Assembly: GCA_964630925.1 (NCBI GenBank)
Contig: CAZVZK010000012.1
Location: 1 to 64,000, forward strand
Source: RGDT01 sp964630925
Lineage (GTDB): Bacteria > Planctomycetota > Planctomycetia > Gemmatales > Gemmataceae
DNA: 64,000 bases
Direction of reading: 5' to 3'
Shown one piece after another: positions 8,791 to 18,611 of this stretch (position 1 is its first letter; each line of letters starts with the position of its first letter). The notes beneath the pieces were generated by a model. That model ran no database searches. It saw only the letters and a program-made list of their open reading frames with translations, and was not told the origin of the DNA. A program made the translations under genes and the position numbers.

Positions 8791-9411
8791 TCAGGCGCCG
8801 GCCCCCGGATCGACGGTTCGGGAGAATCCAGGCAGAAGAGGCGTCGTGTAGGTGCCGCCGCAGGGGACGTTGATCGGGTCGGCCCAGCGGCGTCCGTCGC
8901 GGCGGAGGGCGATCAACGAGGGCCGGCGGAAGGACGTGCGCGTGTCGATCATCCAGTATTCGAGGATGGACGGGACACGGAGGTAGAGGCGGCGGTTGCG
9001 GGTGATGTCCTTGGCGGCGCTCTCGGGGGAGATGACCTCGGCGACGAGGGCGGGCGATATGTCGCGCCAGTCGATCTCGGCGAAGTCCCTGTCGGGGGGG
9101 ATGTCGCGGTAGGCGATCACGTCGGGCTCCGGGGCCGTCGTGCCCCTCCGGGCACGCGGCACGAAGACACGTCCGCCCGGTCTGACCCTGTTGATCGCCT
9201 CGGGGTGAAGCGCAGAGTAGGCGTGCAGGGCCAGGAATAGCCAGGTCTGGATGGTGAGGTGAGGGTAGCCGGCCTCGGGCGACACGTCGAGCCTTCCCTC
9301 GATGATCTCGTACTTGTAGCCCTGCTCGTACTCGGCTGCGAGGAAGTCCTCCAGCGTCAGCTCCCGGCCGCGGTCCTCGTGGGTCAGCTTCTGGCGCGTC
9401 TCGGCCTTCAT
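8791..9411 (-). CDS. Uma2-family (DUF820) PD-(D/E)XK nuclease-like protein
   Basis: A 206-residue Uma2/DUF820 protein. Family marks are LTLEDFLAAEYEQGYKYEII EGRL near the N-terminus, PEPDVIAYR, and SPALVAEVISPESAAKD followed by Y-rich LEYWMID. The E of EVISPE and the preceding PDV match the nuclease-like active-site pattern. The family is multi-copy in cyanobacteria and planctomycetes and its substrate is unknown. I start at 9411 (MKAETRQ), after GGAGGGCCACCCG. It converges with the gene ending at 8783. Confidence 0.87.
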   Translation of the reverse strand: MKAETRQKLTHEDRGRELTLEDFLAAEYEQGYKYEIIEGRLDVSPEAGYPHLTIQTWLFLALHAYSALHPEAINRVRPGGRVFVPRARRGTTAPEPDVIAYRDIPPDRDFAEIDWRDISPALVAEVISPESAAKDITRNRRLYLRVPSILEYWMIDTRTSFRRPSLIALRRDGRRWADPINVPCGGTYTTPLLPGFSRTVDPGAGA

Positions 9412-9524
9412 CGGGTGGCCCTCCCGTCCCCGCTCACTGTGCCACGGACGGGGCGGCGACGACAGCCCACGCCCCGGCCAGGGATCGTCCGTGGTGATGC
9501 ACCCGCCGTGGCGGACGTCGCACC

Positions 9525-10526
9525 TCAGCGCTGGAAGATCGGCAGGTAGTTCATCGGCACGGACAGCGAGATGACGGCGATGGAGGTCTGATACACCGCG
9601 CCGGCGCTCTGGTGGTCGATGCTCGCCCACGAGCCGTCGTCCTTCTGGCCGGGGAGGAACTCCTTGAGCATCCGGGCGTACCACTCCTTCCACTCGTCGC
9701 CGCCCACCTGGTGCATGGCGTGCGAGGCGTAGTAGTGCCCGTACCAGTAGTGCGAGCGGTCGTTGAAGTGGTCCTTCAGGTACTTGATCGCCCGCGGCAT
9801 CTCGGCGGCCTTGTACTCGCCGGTGAGGTGGAGGACGCACAGGCCGGCGGCGGTGCGGGCGAAGCCGGGCGAGCTGCCGGGCTGATAGGTGAAGCCACCG
9901 GAGGCGGGGTTGTAGCAACGCTTCACGTAGCCGATGGCGTTCTTGATCACCTCGTCCTTGACGTGGATGCCGGCGTTCTTGGCGGCCCGCAGGGCCATCA
10001 CCTGCATGATGGTGACGGAGATGTCGGAGCCGGAGGGGCGCGGCGAGTAGCGCCAGCCGCCCTCGCGGCGGTCCTGGGCGTTGACGATGAGATCGACGGC
10101 CTTCTTGAGGGCGGGCTTGAGGGCCTTGTCGTGGCTCACGCCCCACAGCTCGGCCAGGGCGAGGGTGGCCATGCCGTGGTTGTACATGTTCCCGCCGCGC
10201 GTCCCGATCAGGTAGCCGTCCTCGGCGCGGGCGCAGGAGAGGAGGAAGCGCATGCCCTTGGCGATCTCCTTGCCGTAGACGCCCTTGTCGGGGACGTGGC
10301 CCTGCGACATGAAGGCCAGCAGCGCGAAGGAGGTGATGGCGGGGTTGTGGGGGTAGCGCGACTCGCTCCACGAGCCGTCCGAGTTCTGCGCCTTGGCCAG
10401 CCAGGCGAGGGCGCGGCCCGTCGCCTTGCGGGCGTTGTCGGGCATCTTGACCTCGTCCTTCTTCTCCGCCGGGGCGGCGGGCAGGGGGGAGGCCAGGAGC
10501 AGGGCGGCGAGGAGCGCGCGGCGCAT
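9525..10526 (-). CDS. Secreted squalene-cyclase/prenyltransferase-repeat protein
   Basis: A 333-residue protein with a signal peptide (MRRALLAALLLASPLPAAPA). The rest is alpha/alpha-toroid repeats: AQNSDGSWSESRYP, EDGYLIGTRGGNMYNHGMA, REGGWRYSPRPSGSDIS, ASGGFTYQPG and QKDDGSWASIDHQSAGAVYQT. The DXDD of class II cyclases is absent. It lies downstream of the Bat-type operon on the same strand, separated from it by a strong hairpin (10606-10646), so it may have its own transcription unit. Planctomycete homologues are common; their function is unknown. Confidence 0.82.
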   Translation of the reverse strand: MRRALLAALLLASPLPAAPAEKKDEVKMPDNARKATGRALAWLAKAQNSDGSWSESRYPHNPAITSFALLAFMSQGHVPDKGVYGKEIAKGMRFLLSCARAEDGYLIGTRGGNMYNHGMATLALAELWGVSHDKALKPALKKAVDLIVNAQDRREGGWRYSPRPSGSDISVTIMQVMALRAAKNAGIHVKDEVIKNAIGYVKRCYNPASGGFTYQPGSSPGFARTAAGLCVLHLTGEYKAAEMPRAIKYLKDHFNDRSHYWYGHYYASHAMHQVGGDEWKEWYARMLKEFLPGQKDDGSWASIDHQSAGAVYQTSIAVISLSVPMNYLPIFQR

Positions 10527-10588
10527 GATTCAGCCTCCGGACGGTGGATCAGGCGAGCGTGGCGCGAGCCTACGTGGTCTTCGTTCTT

Positions 10589-10646
10589 GGCGAGCGGCGG
10601 GGCGTGAGCCCGCCGTGTCTTCATGCTTCGAAGACACGGCGGGCTC
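10589..10646. repeat. GGCGAGCGG-type repeat with perfect 17-bp hairpin
   Basis: Bases 10606-10622 and 10630-10646 form a perfect 17-bp stem (arm begins GAGCCCGCCGTGTC) with a 7-nt loop. The preceding GGCGAGCGGCGGGGCGTGAG links it to the dispersed family. A copy in the opposite orientation, with about one mismatch in 31, is at 52067-52097. It sits between two minus-strand genes and could act as a terminator for the MKGDP-repeat gene. No T-tract follows. Confidence 0.75.
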
Positions 10647-10654
10647 GTCCGGGC

Positions 10655-13600
10655 TTACTTCTTGGGCGCCGGCGGGGTGGCGGCCGGCTTGCCACGGGCG
10701 ATGTTGACGAAGTACTGCTGGATCATGGCCGCGTACTCCGGGGGCAGCTTCTCCGTCAGGGCCTGGCGGAGCAGCTCGCGCTGGCGCGGGGGAAGGTTGA
10801 GCAGGCTGCTGGCGCCGCGGGTGTCGCCGGTGGCGCCCTTCTCGTCCTTGGCGGCCCCATCCGGGCGACGGTCACCGCTGCCCTTGCCCTCGGGGTTCTC
10901 CTGGCTCATGCCCATGCCCATGCCCATCCCCATGCCCATCCCCATGCCCATCCCTTGGCCCATTCCCATGCCCATCCCTTGGCCCATGCCCATGCCCATG
11001 CCCATGCCCATTCCCATCCCCATGCCCATTCCCTGACCCATGCCCATGCCCATACCCATCCCCTGGCCCATGCCCATGCCCTGGGCGGCCTGGAGGGCAG
11101 CGAGGGCCTCGGCGAGCTGCTGGGCGGCCATGCCCTGAGCCATGCCGGCCTCGCCGGGCTGGCCCATGCCGAGCGCCTCGGCGGCCTTGGCGAGGTCCTT
11201 GGCGGCCTTGTCGAGCTGCGGCTGGACGGCCATCGGGGCCTGGGCCTGGGCCTGGGCGAGCGCCGCCTGCGCCGCCGCGTTGGCCTGTGCCGACTTCTGG
11301 GCGGCCTTGGTGGCCTCCATCAGCTCCTTCTGGGCCTTGGCGAGGTCGCCGGCCTTCGGCTCGCCCTTGCCCATGTCGCCCTTGCCCATGTCGCCCTTCA
11401 TGGGGTCACCCTTCATGGGGTCGCCCTTCATGGGATCGCCCTTCATGGGATCACCCTTCATGGGGTCACCCTTCATGGGGTCACCCTTCATGGGGTCGCC
11501 CTTCATGGGATCGCCCTTCATCGGGTCGCCCTTCATCGGGTCGCCCTTCATCGGATCGCCCTNNNNNNNNNNNNNNNNNNNNNNNNNNNNNNNNNNNNNN
11601 NNNNNNNNNNNNNNNNNNNNNNNNNNNNNNNNNNNNNNNNNNNNNNNNNNNNNNNNNNNNNNTCGCCCTTCATCGGGTCGCCCTTCATCGGATCGCCCTT
11701 CATCGGGTCGCCCTTCATGGGGTCACCCTTCATGGGGTCGCCCTTCATGGGGTCGCCCTTCATGGGGTCGCCCTTCATGGGGTCGCCTTTCAGGGCCTCC
11801 TCGAACTTCTCCAGGGCCTTCTTCTGGGCCTCAAGGGCCTTCTCGAAGTCGCCCTTCTCCAGCGCCTTCGCGGCCTCCAACGCCGGCTTCGCCGCCTCGG
11901 GCGTCGCCTGCTTCGCCGCGTCGGCGATGTCCTTCTGCAGCTTCGCCAGGTCCGCCTTGGCGGCCATGGGGTCGCCCTTCATGGGGTCGCCCTTCGTCGG
12001 GTCGGCCTTGGCCATGTCGCCCTTCGCCGCCTCGGCGGCCTTCGCCGCCTCCTCCGCCGCCGCCTTCGCCTGGTCCAGCGCCTTGGCGATGTTGTCCGCC
12101 GCCGCCGCGGGATCGGACTTCATCGGGTCGGACTTGGCCTGAGCCGCCGCTTCCTCGCCGCGCTTCTCCGCCAGGGCCTTGTCGATCTCCTTCTTCGCCT
12201 CCTCCAGCTTGGCGATGGCCTTGTCGGCGTCCTTCGCCGCCGGGTCGGTCTTCTTCGCGTCGAGGTTCTTCTTGGCGTCCGCCATCGCCTTGGCCGCGTC
12301 CTCGGCCTTGGCCGCCGCCTTCGGGGCGGCGTCGGCGATCTCCTTCGCCAGGTCCTTCGTCGGCGGCGTCACCGCGTCCTGCTTCTTCGCCGTCTCAGGC
12401 GCCGTCTTGGCCGCGTCCTTCGCCTTGGCGGCGTCGGCGACGGCCTTCTCCTTCTTGATGATCGCGTCGATCTTCTCGGCGGCCTTCTCAAGCGTGGCGA
12501 TGTCCTCGCGGCGCTTCTCCGTCTCGGCGATGGCCTCCTCGATGCCCTTCTTCGCCTCCTCCAGGTTCTGGATGGCGTCGGCCTGCTTGGCGATGGCCGG
12601 GTCGTCCTTGCGGGCCGCCAGGTCCTTCGCCGCCGCCTGCATCGCCTTGTCGGCGCGGTCCAGGGCCTGCGCCGTCTCAGGCTTCGTCAGCGGCGCGGTC
12701 TGCGCCTTCAGCTCGTTGGCCTGCTTCGCCAGCTCGGCCTGCGGCGGCGCCAGCTTCGGCAGGTCGTTGGCCTTGGGCATCTTCTCGGTCGTCGCCTTCA
12801 GGTCCTTCTGGTCGGCGATGAGCTTCTCGACCTTGGCCAGCGCGTCCTTCAGGTTGACGAGCGGGTCGCCCTTCTTACGGTCCTCGTCGGCGAGCAGGCG
12901 GTCCAGCTCGGCCTTGACCACCCGCAGGTGACGCAGGGCGTCATCCTGGTGCGGGACGGCCCGGTGGTTCATCGTCCCGTGCCGCAGGAACTCGGGGGCC
13001 TCCCACATCGACTTCTCGGCGGGGAGGAGCTTCGCGGCGATGGACGGCTCGTGCGGGGTCAGCACGCCGCGCGCCGTGAACGTGTTGAAGCGGATCCAGC
13101 CCTGCTTCTCGGCCATCTCGCGGCCACGGGCGTGCGCCGGGCTCTCCTGGATCACCGGGGCCTCGCCGGGCAGGCCGGGCCGGCGGATGCCGCCACGCGG
13201 CGGCAGGCGCAGGATCAGCTCGCGGATACGCGGGTCGTCCATCCGGCCGCGGAGGGCCTCCGGGATGGCGCGGTCATCGACGGCCTCGTCGCCGCCCTCG
13301 CGCTTCGGCGGGGGCGACATGGTCTCGACCTTCAGGTTGAACTGATCCTCGATGGCCTTCTCGACGCGCTGCCGCGTCTCGCGCAGGGAGGCGCCGCGCT
13401 CGGCCGTGCCGCGGAGCAGGCGGGCGAAGTCGAGCATGGTGCCCGCCAGATCCCACTGGCTCTCGCACGCCTCACGCCACACCTTGGCGCGGGTGTCCGC
13501 CGTCCCGGTCTGGCGCAGCTTGGCGGCGACCTGCTCGAACCGGCCGTCCACCTTGCCGCCCGCCGTGGCCGACTTGAACTTCTCGGCACGCTCCTTCTGG

Positions 13601-14208
13601 TCGGCGGGCAGGACGCTCTCCAGCGCCTGCACTTGGCGGGTGAGGTCGAGGAAGTCCTTGCGGATGAACGCCGTCTCGCTGAAGAAGGCGTCGAGCCTGG
13701 CGGGGCCGCCGGACTTCGCGAGGGTGCGTCCGTTCTCGGTGTCGAACGCGAGCTGGGCCACGCGGAACGACTGCTCGGCGAGGTCACGGGCCATCTTGTC
13801 GAGGCGCTCGGCGGCCTGGTCGAGGCTGCGCACCGCGTCGAACTTGGCCAGCACCGCCTTCAGGCCGAGGACCACCTCCTCGTGCTTCTCGCGGGCGGCC
13901 TTGACCGCGGCGTCGCGGCCGTCTCCCTTGACCGCGTTGGCCTTCTCCAGCGAGGCGATCACGGCGGCCATCTGCTCGCGGCTCAGGCCGTCGAGCATGC
14001 CGTGCACCTCGGCGAGCATCTTCTTCTCGGCCGACTTCTCCAGCCGGTTGTACTGCAGGACGCGGACCATCGTCTCGATGCGCCGCGCCACGCGGTCCGT
14101 CTCGGCCTGGATGGCCCGCTGCTTGGCCTGCTGCTCCTCCAGGCTCTGCGCCTGGGCGAACGCGGGCGATAGGAGCAATGCGGCCAACAGCCAACGCGAG
14201 ATGCTCAT
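10655..14208 (-). CDS. Giant MKGDP-pentapeptide-repeat secreted protein (interrupted by assembly gap)
   Basis: A signal peptide (start MSISRWLLAALLLSPAFAQA, ATG at 14208) leads a helical domain of about 440 residues. A long Ala/Lys/Asp-rich coiled-coil region follows (many DKAIAKLEEAKKEIDKA-like turns), then an MKGDP pentapeptide array. Eight repeats are seen before the gap and eleven after, encoded by a 15-nt tandem repeat. A second helical stretch, an MG/MGQ-repeat region (10903-11090) and a conserved-looking tail (PPRQRELLRQALTEKLPPEY) complete it. The two flanking ORFs are in different frames only because the 100-N gap is arbitrary in length; I treat them as one gene. Function unknown. 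It is the last gene of the Bat-type operon. Confidence 0.75.
10903..11090 (-). repeat. MGMGQ-encoding hexanucleotide-type tandem repeat
   Basis: On the plus strand this is an array of CATGCCCATNCC units with occasional TGGCC or TGACC variants. On the coding strand it gives alternating Met-Gly with Gln at intervals (GQGMGMGMGQ pattern). It lies in the C-terminal third of the repeat protein. The unit differs from the 15-nt MKGDP array, so the gene contains two independent repeat expansions. Confidence 0.85.
11397..11790 (-). repeat. 15-bp tandem repeat encoding MKGDP
   Basis: Plus-strand unit CCCTTCATGGGGTCG with few third-position variants. About 11 units lie left of the gap and 8 to 9 right of it. 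The units near the gap share the variant CATCGGGTCG or CATCGGATCG, which suggests recent local duplication. The true copy number is unknown because the array collapsed or broke in assembly. Confidence 0.9.
11563..11662. other. Assembly gap (100 N)
   Basis: Exactly 100 undetermined bases inside the MKGDP tandem array. A round number of Ns normally marks a scaffold gap of unknown length. The frame difference between the two sides is therefore not evidence of a frameshift. Confidence 0.97.
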
Positions 14209-14322
14209 CGGGGCCCCCCCCTTAGGAACATGCCAATCGGGCACTTGCTCAACCCAGTTTAAACACTTCGGGCGGTCTTGGGTACCGTAAAATGGGCAAC
14301 GTCTTGCCTCCCGCCATACGGA

Positions 14323-16119
14323 TCACGGCGACCCGCCGGGCCGCGACGTGCGGGCGGCCTCCTCCAGGGCGCGGGTGCGCTCCTTCAGATCCTCCTTGCG
14401 TTCCAGCCACGTCAGGAGCGCCTGCACGTCCACCACCTCCTTCTCGCGGATGGCCGACCGCCCCGGCCTACCGTCGGGGTCTGCCTTGGAGTGGACCTCG
14501 ACGAAGAACTGGATGCGGTCGCCCTTCTTCAGCTTGATCCGTCCGCCCTCGCCGTCGGGGATGCCGGCGATGGCGAAGTGGTATGTCCCCGTCGCCTCGC
14601 TGTCGGGCAGGGCGTCCGGCCCGGCCTCCTTCGCCCGGAACTCGTCCTTCGCCGCCTCCGACGGCGGCACCCCCTTGACCGGGCCGAGCGGCAGCGTCAG
14701 GAACCTGTCGGGGTCGACCTTGTCCTGCCCCTCGTCGCCCTTCGACTGCGGCACGACGCGGAAGCGGATGCGCGGACGTTCCAGCCCGTAGCGGGCAGTG
14801 GCCCGGTAGTCGACGCGGAAACGCTCGCCCTCCAGCACCGGGATGCCCTCCACCTCGCGTTCCTCCGGCGTGCCGAGGTCGCCCATCCGATACGTCGTCT
14901 CCGGCAAGAGCGCCACCTCCGGCGGGTCGAGCGGCAGGCGGCGCACGCTCCGCCGTGCGATCTCCACGTTGGCGAACCCGTGCGGGCATAGCAGGTGGAT
15001 CTCGTACACGCCCTTCTCCACCTCCAGCGGCACGTCGCCCTCGGCCGCCATGCCCCCCTCCACCACCGCCAGATCCACCTGACGGCGGCCCAGCTTCACG
15101 GAGCACCGCTCCACCGGCGTCTGCGTCGTGACGCGGATGCGGCCGCTCGACCCCGGCACGCGCCAGACGATGTCGCCGCCCTTCTGCGCCTCCTCGTAGG
15201 CGGTGCCGTCCTTCTTCTTCGCCAGCGTCAGCGGCACCTTGACCCACGCCTGCACACTCTGCGCCACCGGGCGCGGCGAGTAGTCCACCCGGCCCGGCGT
15301 CTTCGTGCGCCCGTCCACCAGGAAGGCGGTGTAGGTGAACGGGATGTCCGACGGCGGAAGCTTGGCGACGTACACATCCGCCTCGGCGTCGTGGGTGAGC
15401 GGCCAGGTGAACGCCGGGCCGGCCTCGGGGGTGATGCGGACGTGGCCGTCGGGCCGCTCGTTCGCCCACAGGCCGGTCACGTCGAACTTCAGCGTGACCT
15501 CCTCGTTGGCGGGCCAGACGGGGGCGGCCTGCGCCGTCAGGCCGACGCGGCGCGGGATCTCGGCGCCGCCGAGGAACATGCGGTTGAGCAGCGCCATCGC
15601 CGTCCCCGGCATGACGGCGAACAGCAGGGCCACCACGGCAAGGGCCGGCCCGGCGGCCAGGGCGGCCCACCTGTAACGCTCGCCGGGGATCACGGCGGCG
15701 GGATCGACCTCGGCCGCCCGCCTCTCCGCCTGCGCCGTCGTAGCGGCGATCAGCTCCGCCGACATGCCCGCCGTCTTCGCGCCCTTGCGGTTGAGCTGCA
15801 CCGCCGAGATGAGCCGGTGCCCCAGCGACGGCACGGCCTCCTCCGCCTTCAGCGCCAGGTCGTCGCCGCCGTGGAGGGTGAACGCCGGGAGGACGGTGAA
15901 GACGGCGGCGCCGGCCCAGACGAGGACCTGCACGCCGAGCAGGACGACGTGGACCGCCAGGGGCGTCTGGCCCCATCGGTCGATGAGCCAGTCGATGGAC
16001 AGGCACACGACCAGCGCCGCGAGGCAGACGGCGGCGGCGCGGCCCGCCGCCCAGGCGGTAGCCAGGGAACGCTCGCGTCCGGCGAGGGCGCGCAACAGTC
16101 GATGGATGGCGGGGGTCAT
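14323..16119 (-). CDS. DUF4175-like membrane protein of the Bat-type operon
   Basis: A 598-residue protein with two N-terminal membrane helices (about 25-48 and 55-80), a third near 155-180 (AAGPALAVVALLFAVMPG), and a large beta-rich extracytoplasmic part. The pattern resembles DUF4175 proteins that accompany MoxR/DUF58/VWA operons in Planctomycetes; this assignment is by architecture and position. The C-terminus is a charged helix (LLTWLERKEDLKERTRALEE). It ends about 115 bp upstream of the repeat-protein start and begins 4 bp after the VWA gene stop, so it is co-transcribed with it. Confidence 0.72.
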   Translation of the reverse strand: MTPAIHRLLRALAGRERSLATAWAAGRAAAVCLAALVVCLSIDWLIDRWGQTPLAVHVVLLGVQVLVWAGAAVFTVLPAFTLHGGDDLALKAEEAVPSLGHRLISAVQLNRKGAKTAGMSAELIAATTAQAERRAAEVDPAAVIPGERYRWAALAAGPALAVVALLFAVMPGTAMALLNRMFLGGAEIPRRVGLTAQAAPVWPANEEVTLKFDVTGLWANERPDGHVRITPEAGPAFTWPLTHDAEADVYVAKLPPSDIPFTYTAFLVDGRTKTPGRVDYSPRPVAQSVQAWVKVPLTLAKKKDGTAYEEAQKGGDIVWRVPGSSGRIRVTTQTPVERCSVKLGRRQVDLAVVEGGMAAEGDVPLEVEKGVYEIHLLCPHGFANVEIARRSVRRLPLDPPEVALLPETTYRMGDLGTPEEREVEGIPVLEGERFRVDYRATARYGLERPRIRFRVVPQSKGDEGQDKVDPDRFLTLPLGPVKGVPPSEAAKDEFRAKEAGPDALPDSEATGTYHFAIAGIPDGEGGRIKLKKGDRIQFFVEVHSKADPDGRPGRSAIREKEVVDVQALLTWLERKEDLKERTRALEEAARTSRPGGSP

Positions 16120-16123
16120 CGGG

Positions 16124-18601
16124 TCAGCTCAGGTTCGAGAACTTGCGGATGATCCACTCCGCCGTGATCAGGAGGATGAACAGGGCCATCGACAGCGGCC
16201 CCCACAGGACGATCTCGCGGCGCTCGGTGAAGCCGTGCGACAGCGACGCGACCCCGTCCGGCAGAGAGTGCAGCGTCTCCTCGCGGTGGAAGCGTCCGCC
16301 GCTGGCCGACGCCATCCCCGCCAGGGCCTCGTCGGCCAGGCCGACCTGCAACAGCTCGTGGCGTGGGGGCAGCTCGACGCGGAAGGGCAGGACGCCGGCC
16401 TCGGTGCCGTCGCCTCCGGGGAGGCGCAATTCATGGCGGCCGGCGGCGTCGTTGGGGAGGGCGGCGCGGTACTCGCCGGCCTGTCCGGGGACGCGCTTGA
16501 GGACGACCTCACGCGGCGCCTCCTCGCCCTTGCCGTCGAGGTTGACGAGGAACGCCTTCACCTCGGGGCGGACCACGGGCTCATACTTGGCGTCGAGTAG
16601 CCGGGCCTTGACGGCGCCAGGCCGTCCGACGACCGGCTCGCCGCGCTCCATCTCGACCTGCGTGCGGCGGGCGTTGCCGAGGAGGTGCGGCAAGCCGAGT
16701 TGGACGGCGGCGGTGCCCCAGAAGCGGGCGGTAAGCTTGTCGCCTGTGTTGTCGCGCCAGCGCCACGTCTCCTCGACGCCGACGTACAGGACTTCACCTT
16801 TGCCGTAGTAATGCGTGGCGACGAGGGGCATCGGCTTCTCGTCGGGCTTGCGGCCCGCCTTCCTCTCCGGGTGGACGAGCAGCGCCGTTGCGCCCGGCCG
16901 GAGGTCGGTGACCGGGTAGTACCAGAAGAACCCGGGCACGTCCTTCCACAGGTCCTCCTTCCACATCTTGAGGTTGACCTCGGCCTTGTCGTCCAGCGAC
17001 AGCAGCGGGCTGTTCTCGCCCTCGTAGGTCAGCATCGGCTTGTAGGGGGCGGCGCGGGAGTCCGCGTCCGGGGCCGGCTCCTCGCGGCGGAATTCGACGG
17101 GGAGCATCTCGGCCAGCGTCGGGCTGGCGTAGTCCGAGGGCATGTGGTTGCGGCCGGCGAGGCAGGCGAGGCCGCCGCCCTCCTTGACCCACTTCTTGAG
17201 GGCCTGGGCGCCCTTCTCGGTGATGGACTTCAAGGCCACGTCGCCGAGGATGACGAGGTCGTAGGGGCGGCGGTCGGGGTCCTTGGCGTGCGGCTCGGGG
17301 AAATTCTCGGGGAACTTGTCGAGGAACATCGACCCGCTCTCCCGGTCCGGCTCCTGCAGCGCGAGGCGCTCGTCGCCCTCGGTGAGGATCAAGCGGAGCA
17401 GGACACGTCGGTCGCGGTCGAGGACGGGCTGGATGAACTTGTACTCGCGGCGCGGCACCGACTCGACGTACAGCACCTTGATGCGGCTGTTCTTGACCTG
17501 GACGACGCGGTTCACCTCGTCGCCCACCTTGGGCTGATCCACGAGCCTGATGCTGACGCTGACGGGCCGCTCGCCCTCCTTGCCCTTCTTCGGGTCGAGC
17601 TTCAACACCTTGACGAGGTTCTCGCCCTCCTGAACGGGCATCCTCTCGGTGACGGTCTGGTCGCCGACCTTGAGGGTGAATTCGATCATGCCCTTCTTGA
17701 ACCCCCGGCAGCGGAACCGGACGGGGACCTCGATGGGGTCGTCCTTGATCTCGGGCTTCTCGTCGGTGAAGACGGTGCGCGGGACGCGCACGTCCTTGAA
17801 CTCCAGCACGCCGGCCTCGGACGAGCCGACGCCCCAGATGTGCAGGGGCACCCCCCGCGCACCGCACGCCTTGCCGACCTCGTCGAGCGTCCGCGTGCTG
17901 GCGGTGTCGCGGCCGTCCGTCACCAGCACGACGGCGGCGGGCAGGTCGCCCTCCTGACGCGAGAGCAATTCGTGGACGCAGTCAGCGACGGCGGTTTGGG
18001 CCTCCGTGGCCTCGTACTTGTCGCGCCAGTCCTTGCCGACGGGGGTGGCGCGGCGTCCGAAGAGCATGACCTGGACGGGGCCCCTCTTCTCCAGACGGGT
18101 GAGGAGGTCGAGCTGGGGGTTGTCGAGGGCGGACTTGACGATGTCGAGGCGGGTCGCCGATGCCAGCTTGCCGGCGTCGAGCTTCTCCAGGGCGGACGGC
18201 TCGGCGTCGAAGGGGGCCTCGCCGGAGGCGATGGCGACGCGGAGGAGGTCGCGCTCGCTGACGCGGCGGTCGGCGATGGTCATGCTCTGGCTGTTGTCCA
18301 TGAGGACGACGACGGGCCGGCGGCGCTCGCCCTTGTACGACGCCAGCAGCACGGGCCGCATGATGAGCAGGATGACCAGGCCGATGAGGAGCGTGCGGAG
18401 GGCGGCGAGGAGGACGCGGCGGACGCCGCCCATCTTGGCGTTCTCGCGGCGGTAGAAGAGGAAGGCCGCCACGCCCCCGGCGAGGAAGAGGAGGACGGCG
18501 ACCCAGATGGGGAAGAGGCCGCGCAGGCCGAATTCGGCGGCCTCCAGGGTGGTGTCCCTGGGGGCCTCGATCAGTCCCAGGCGTTGGAGCCAGTATGTCA
18601 T
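16124..18601 (-). CDS. VWA-domain membrane protein with glutamine-amidotransferase-like region
   Basis: An 825-residue protein with two N-terminal membrane helices (about 30-50 and 63-88), then a von Willebrand A domain whose MIDAS motif D102-x-S104-x-S106 (LMDNSQS) and VTDGRDT are intact. After about residue 260 come Ig-like segments (VPVRFRCRGFKKGMIEF). From about 430 there is a type-1 glutamine-amidotransferase-like fold (YDLVILGDVALKSITEKGAQ, YYGKGEVLYVGVEETWRWRD), probably non-catalytic. A C-terminal helix (PLSMALFILLITAEWIIRK) anchors the end. It is co-transcribed with the genes on both sides. Confidence 0.85.
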   Translation of the reverse strand: MTYWLQRLGLIEAPRDTTLEAAEFGLRGLFPIWVAVLLFLAGGVAAFLFYRRENAKMGGVRRVLLAALRTLLIGLVILLIMRPVLLASYKGERRRPVVVLMDNSQSMTIADRRVSERDLLRVAIASGEAPFDAEPSALEKLDAGKLASATRLDIVKSALDNPQLDLLTRLEKRGPVQVMLFGRRATPVGKDWRDKYEATEAQTAVADCVHELLSRQEGDLPAAVVLVTDGRDTASTRTLDEVGKACGARGVPLHIWGVGSSEAGVLEFKDVRVPRTVFTDEKPEIKDDPIEVPVRFRCRGFKKGMIEFTLKVGDQTVTERMPVQEGENLVKVLKLDPKKGKEGERPVSVSIRLVDQPKVGDEVNRVVQVKNSRIKVLYVESVPRREYKFIQPVLDRDRRVLLRLILTEGDERLALQEPDRESGSMFLDKFPENFPEPHAKDPDRRPYDLVILGDVALKSITEKGAQALKKWVKEGGGLACLAGRNHMPSDYASPTLAEMLPVEFRREEPAPDADSRAAPYKPMLTYEGENSPLLSLDDKAEVNLKMWKEDLWKDVPGFFWYYPVTDLRPGATALLVHPERKAGRKPDEKPMPLVATHYYGKGEVLYVGVEETWRWRDNTGDKLTARFWGTAAVQLGLPHLLGNARRTQVEMERGEPVVGRPGAVKARLLDAKYEPVVRPEVKAFLVNLDGKGEEAPREVVLKRVPGQAGEYRAALPNDAAGRHELRLPGGDGTEAGVLPFRVELPPRHELLQVGLADEALAGMASASGGRFHREETLHSLPDGVASLSHGFTERREIVLWGPLSMALFILLITAEWIIRKFSNLS

Positions 18602-18611
18602 CGTTGTCTCC

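Noticed and set aside
7938..10526. Terpene/hopanoid cyclase activity for the two cyclase-repeat proteins
   Set aside because: The DXDD catalytic motif is not present and both proteins appear secreted, so only the fold is claimed.
11548..11662. Apparent frameshift between the two halves of the MKGDP protein
   Set aside because: The halves are separated by exactly 100 Ns, an arbitrary gap size, so frame cannot be compared across it.
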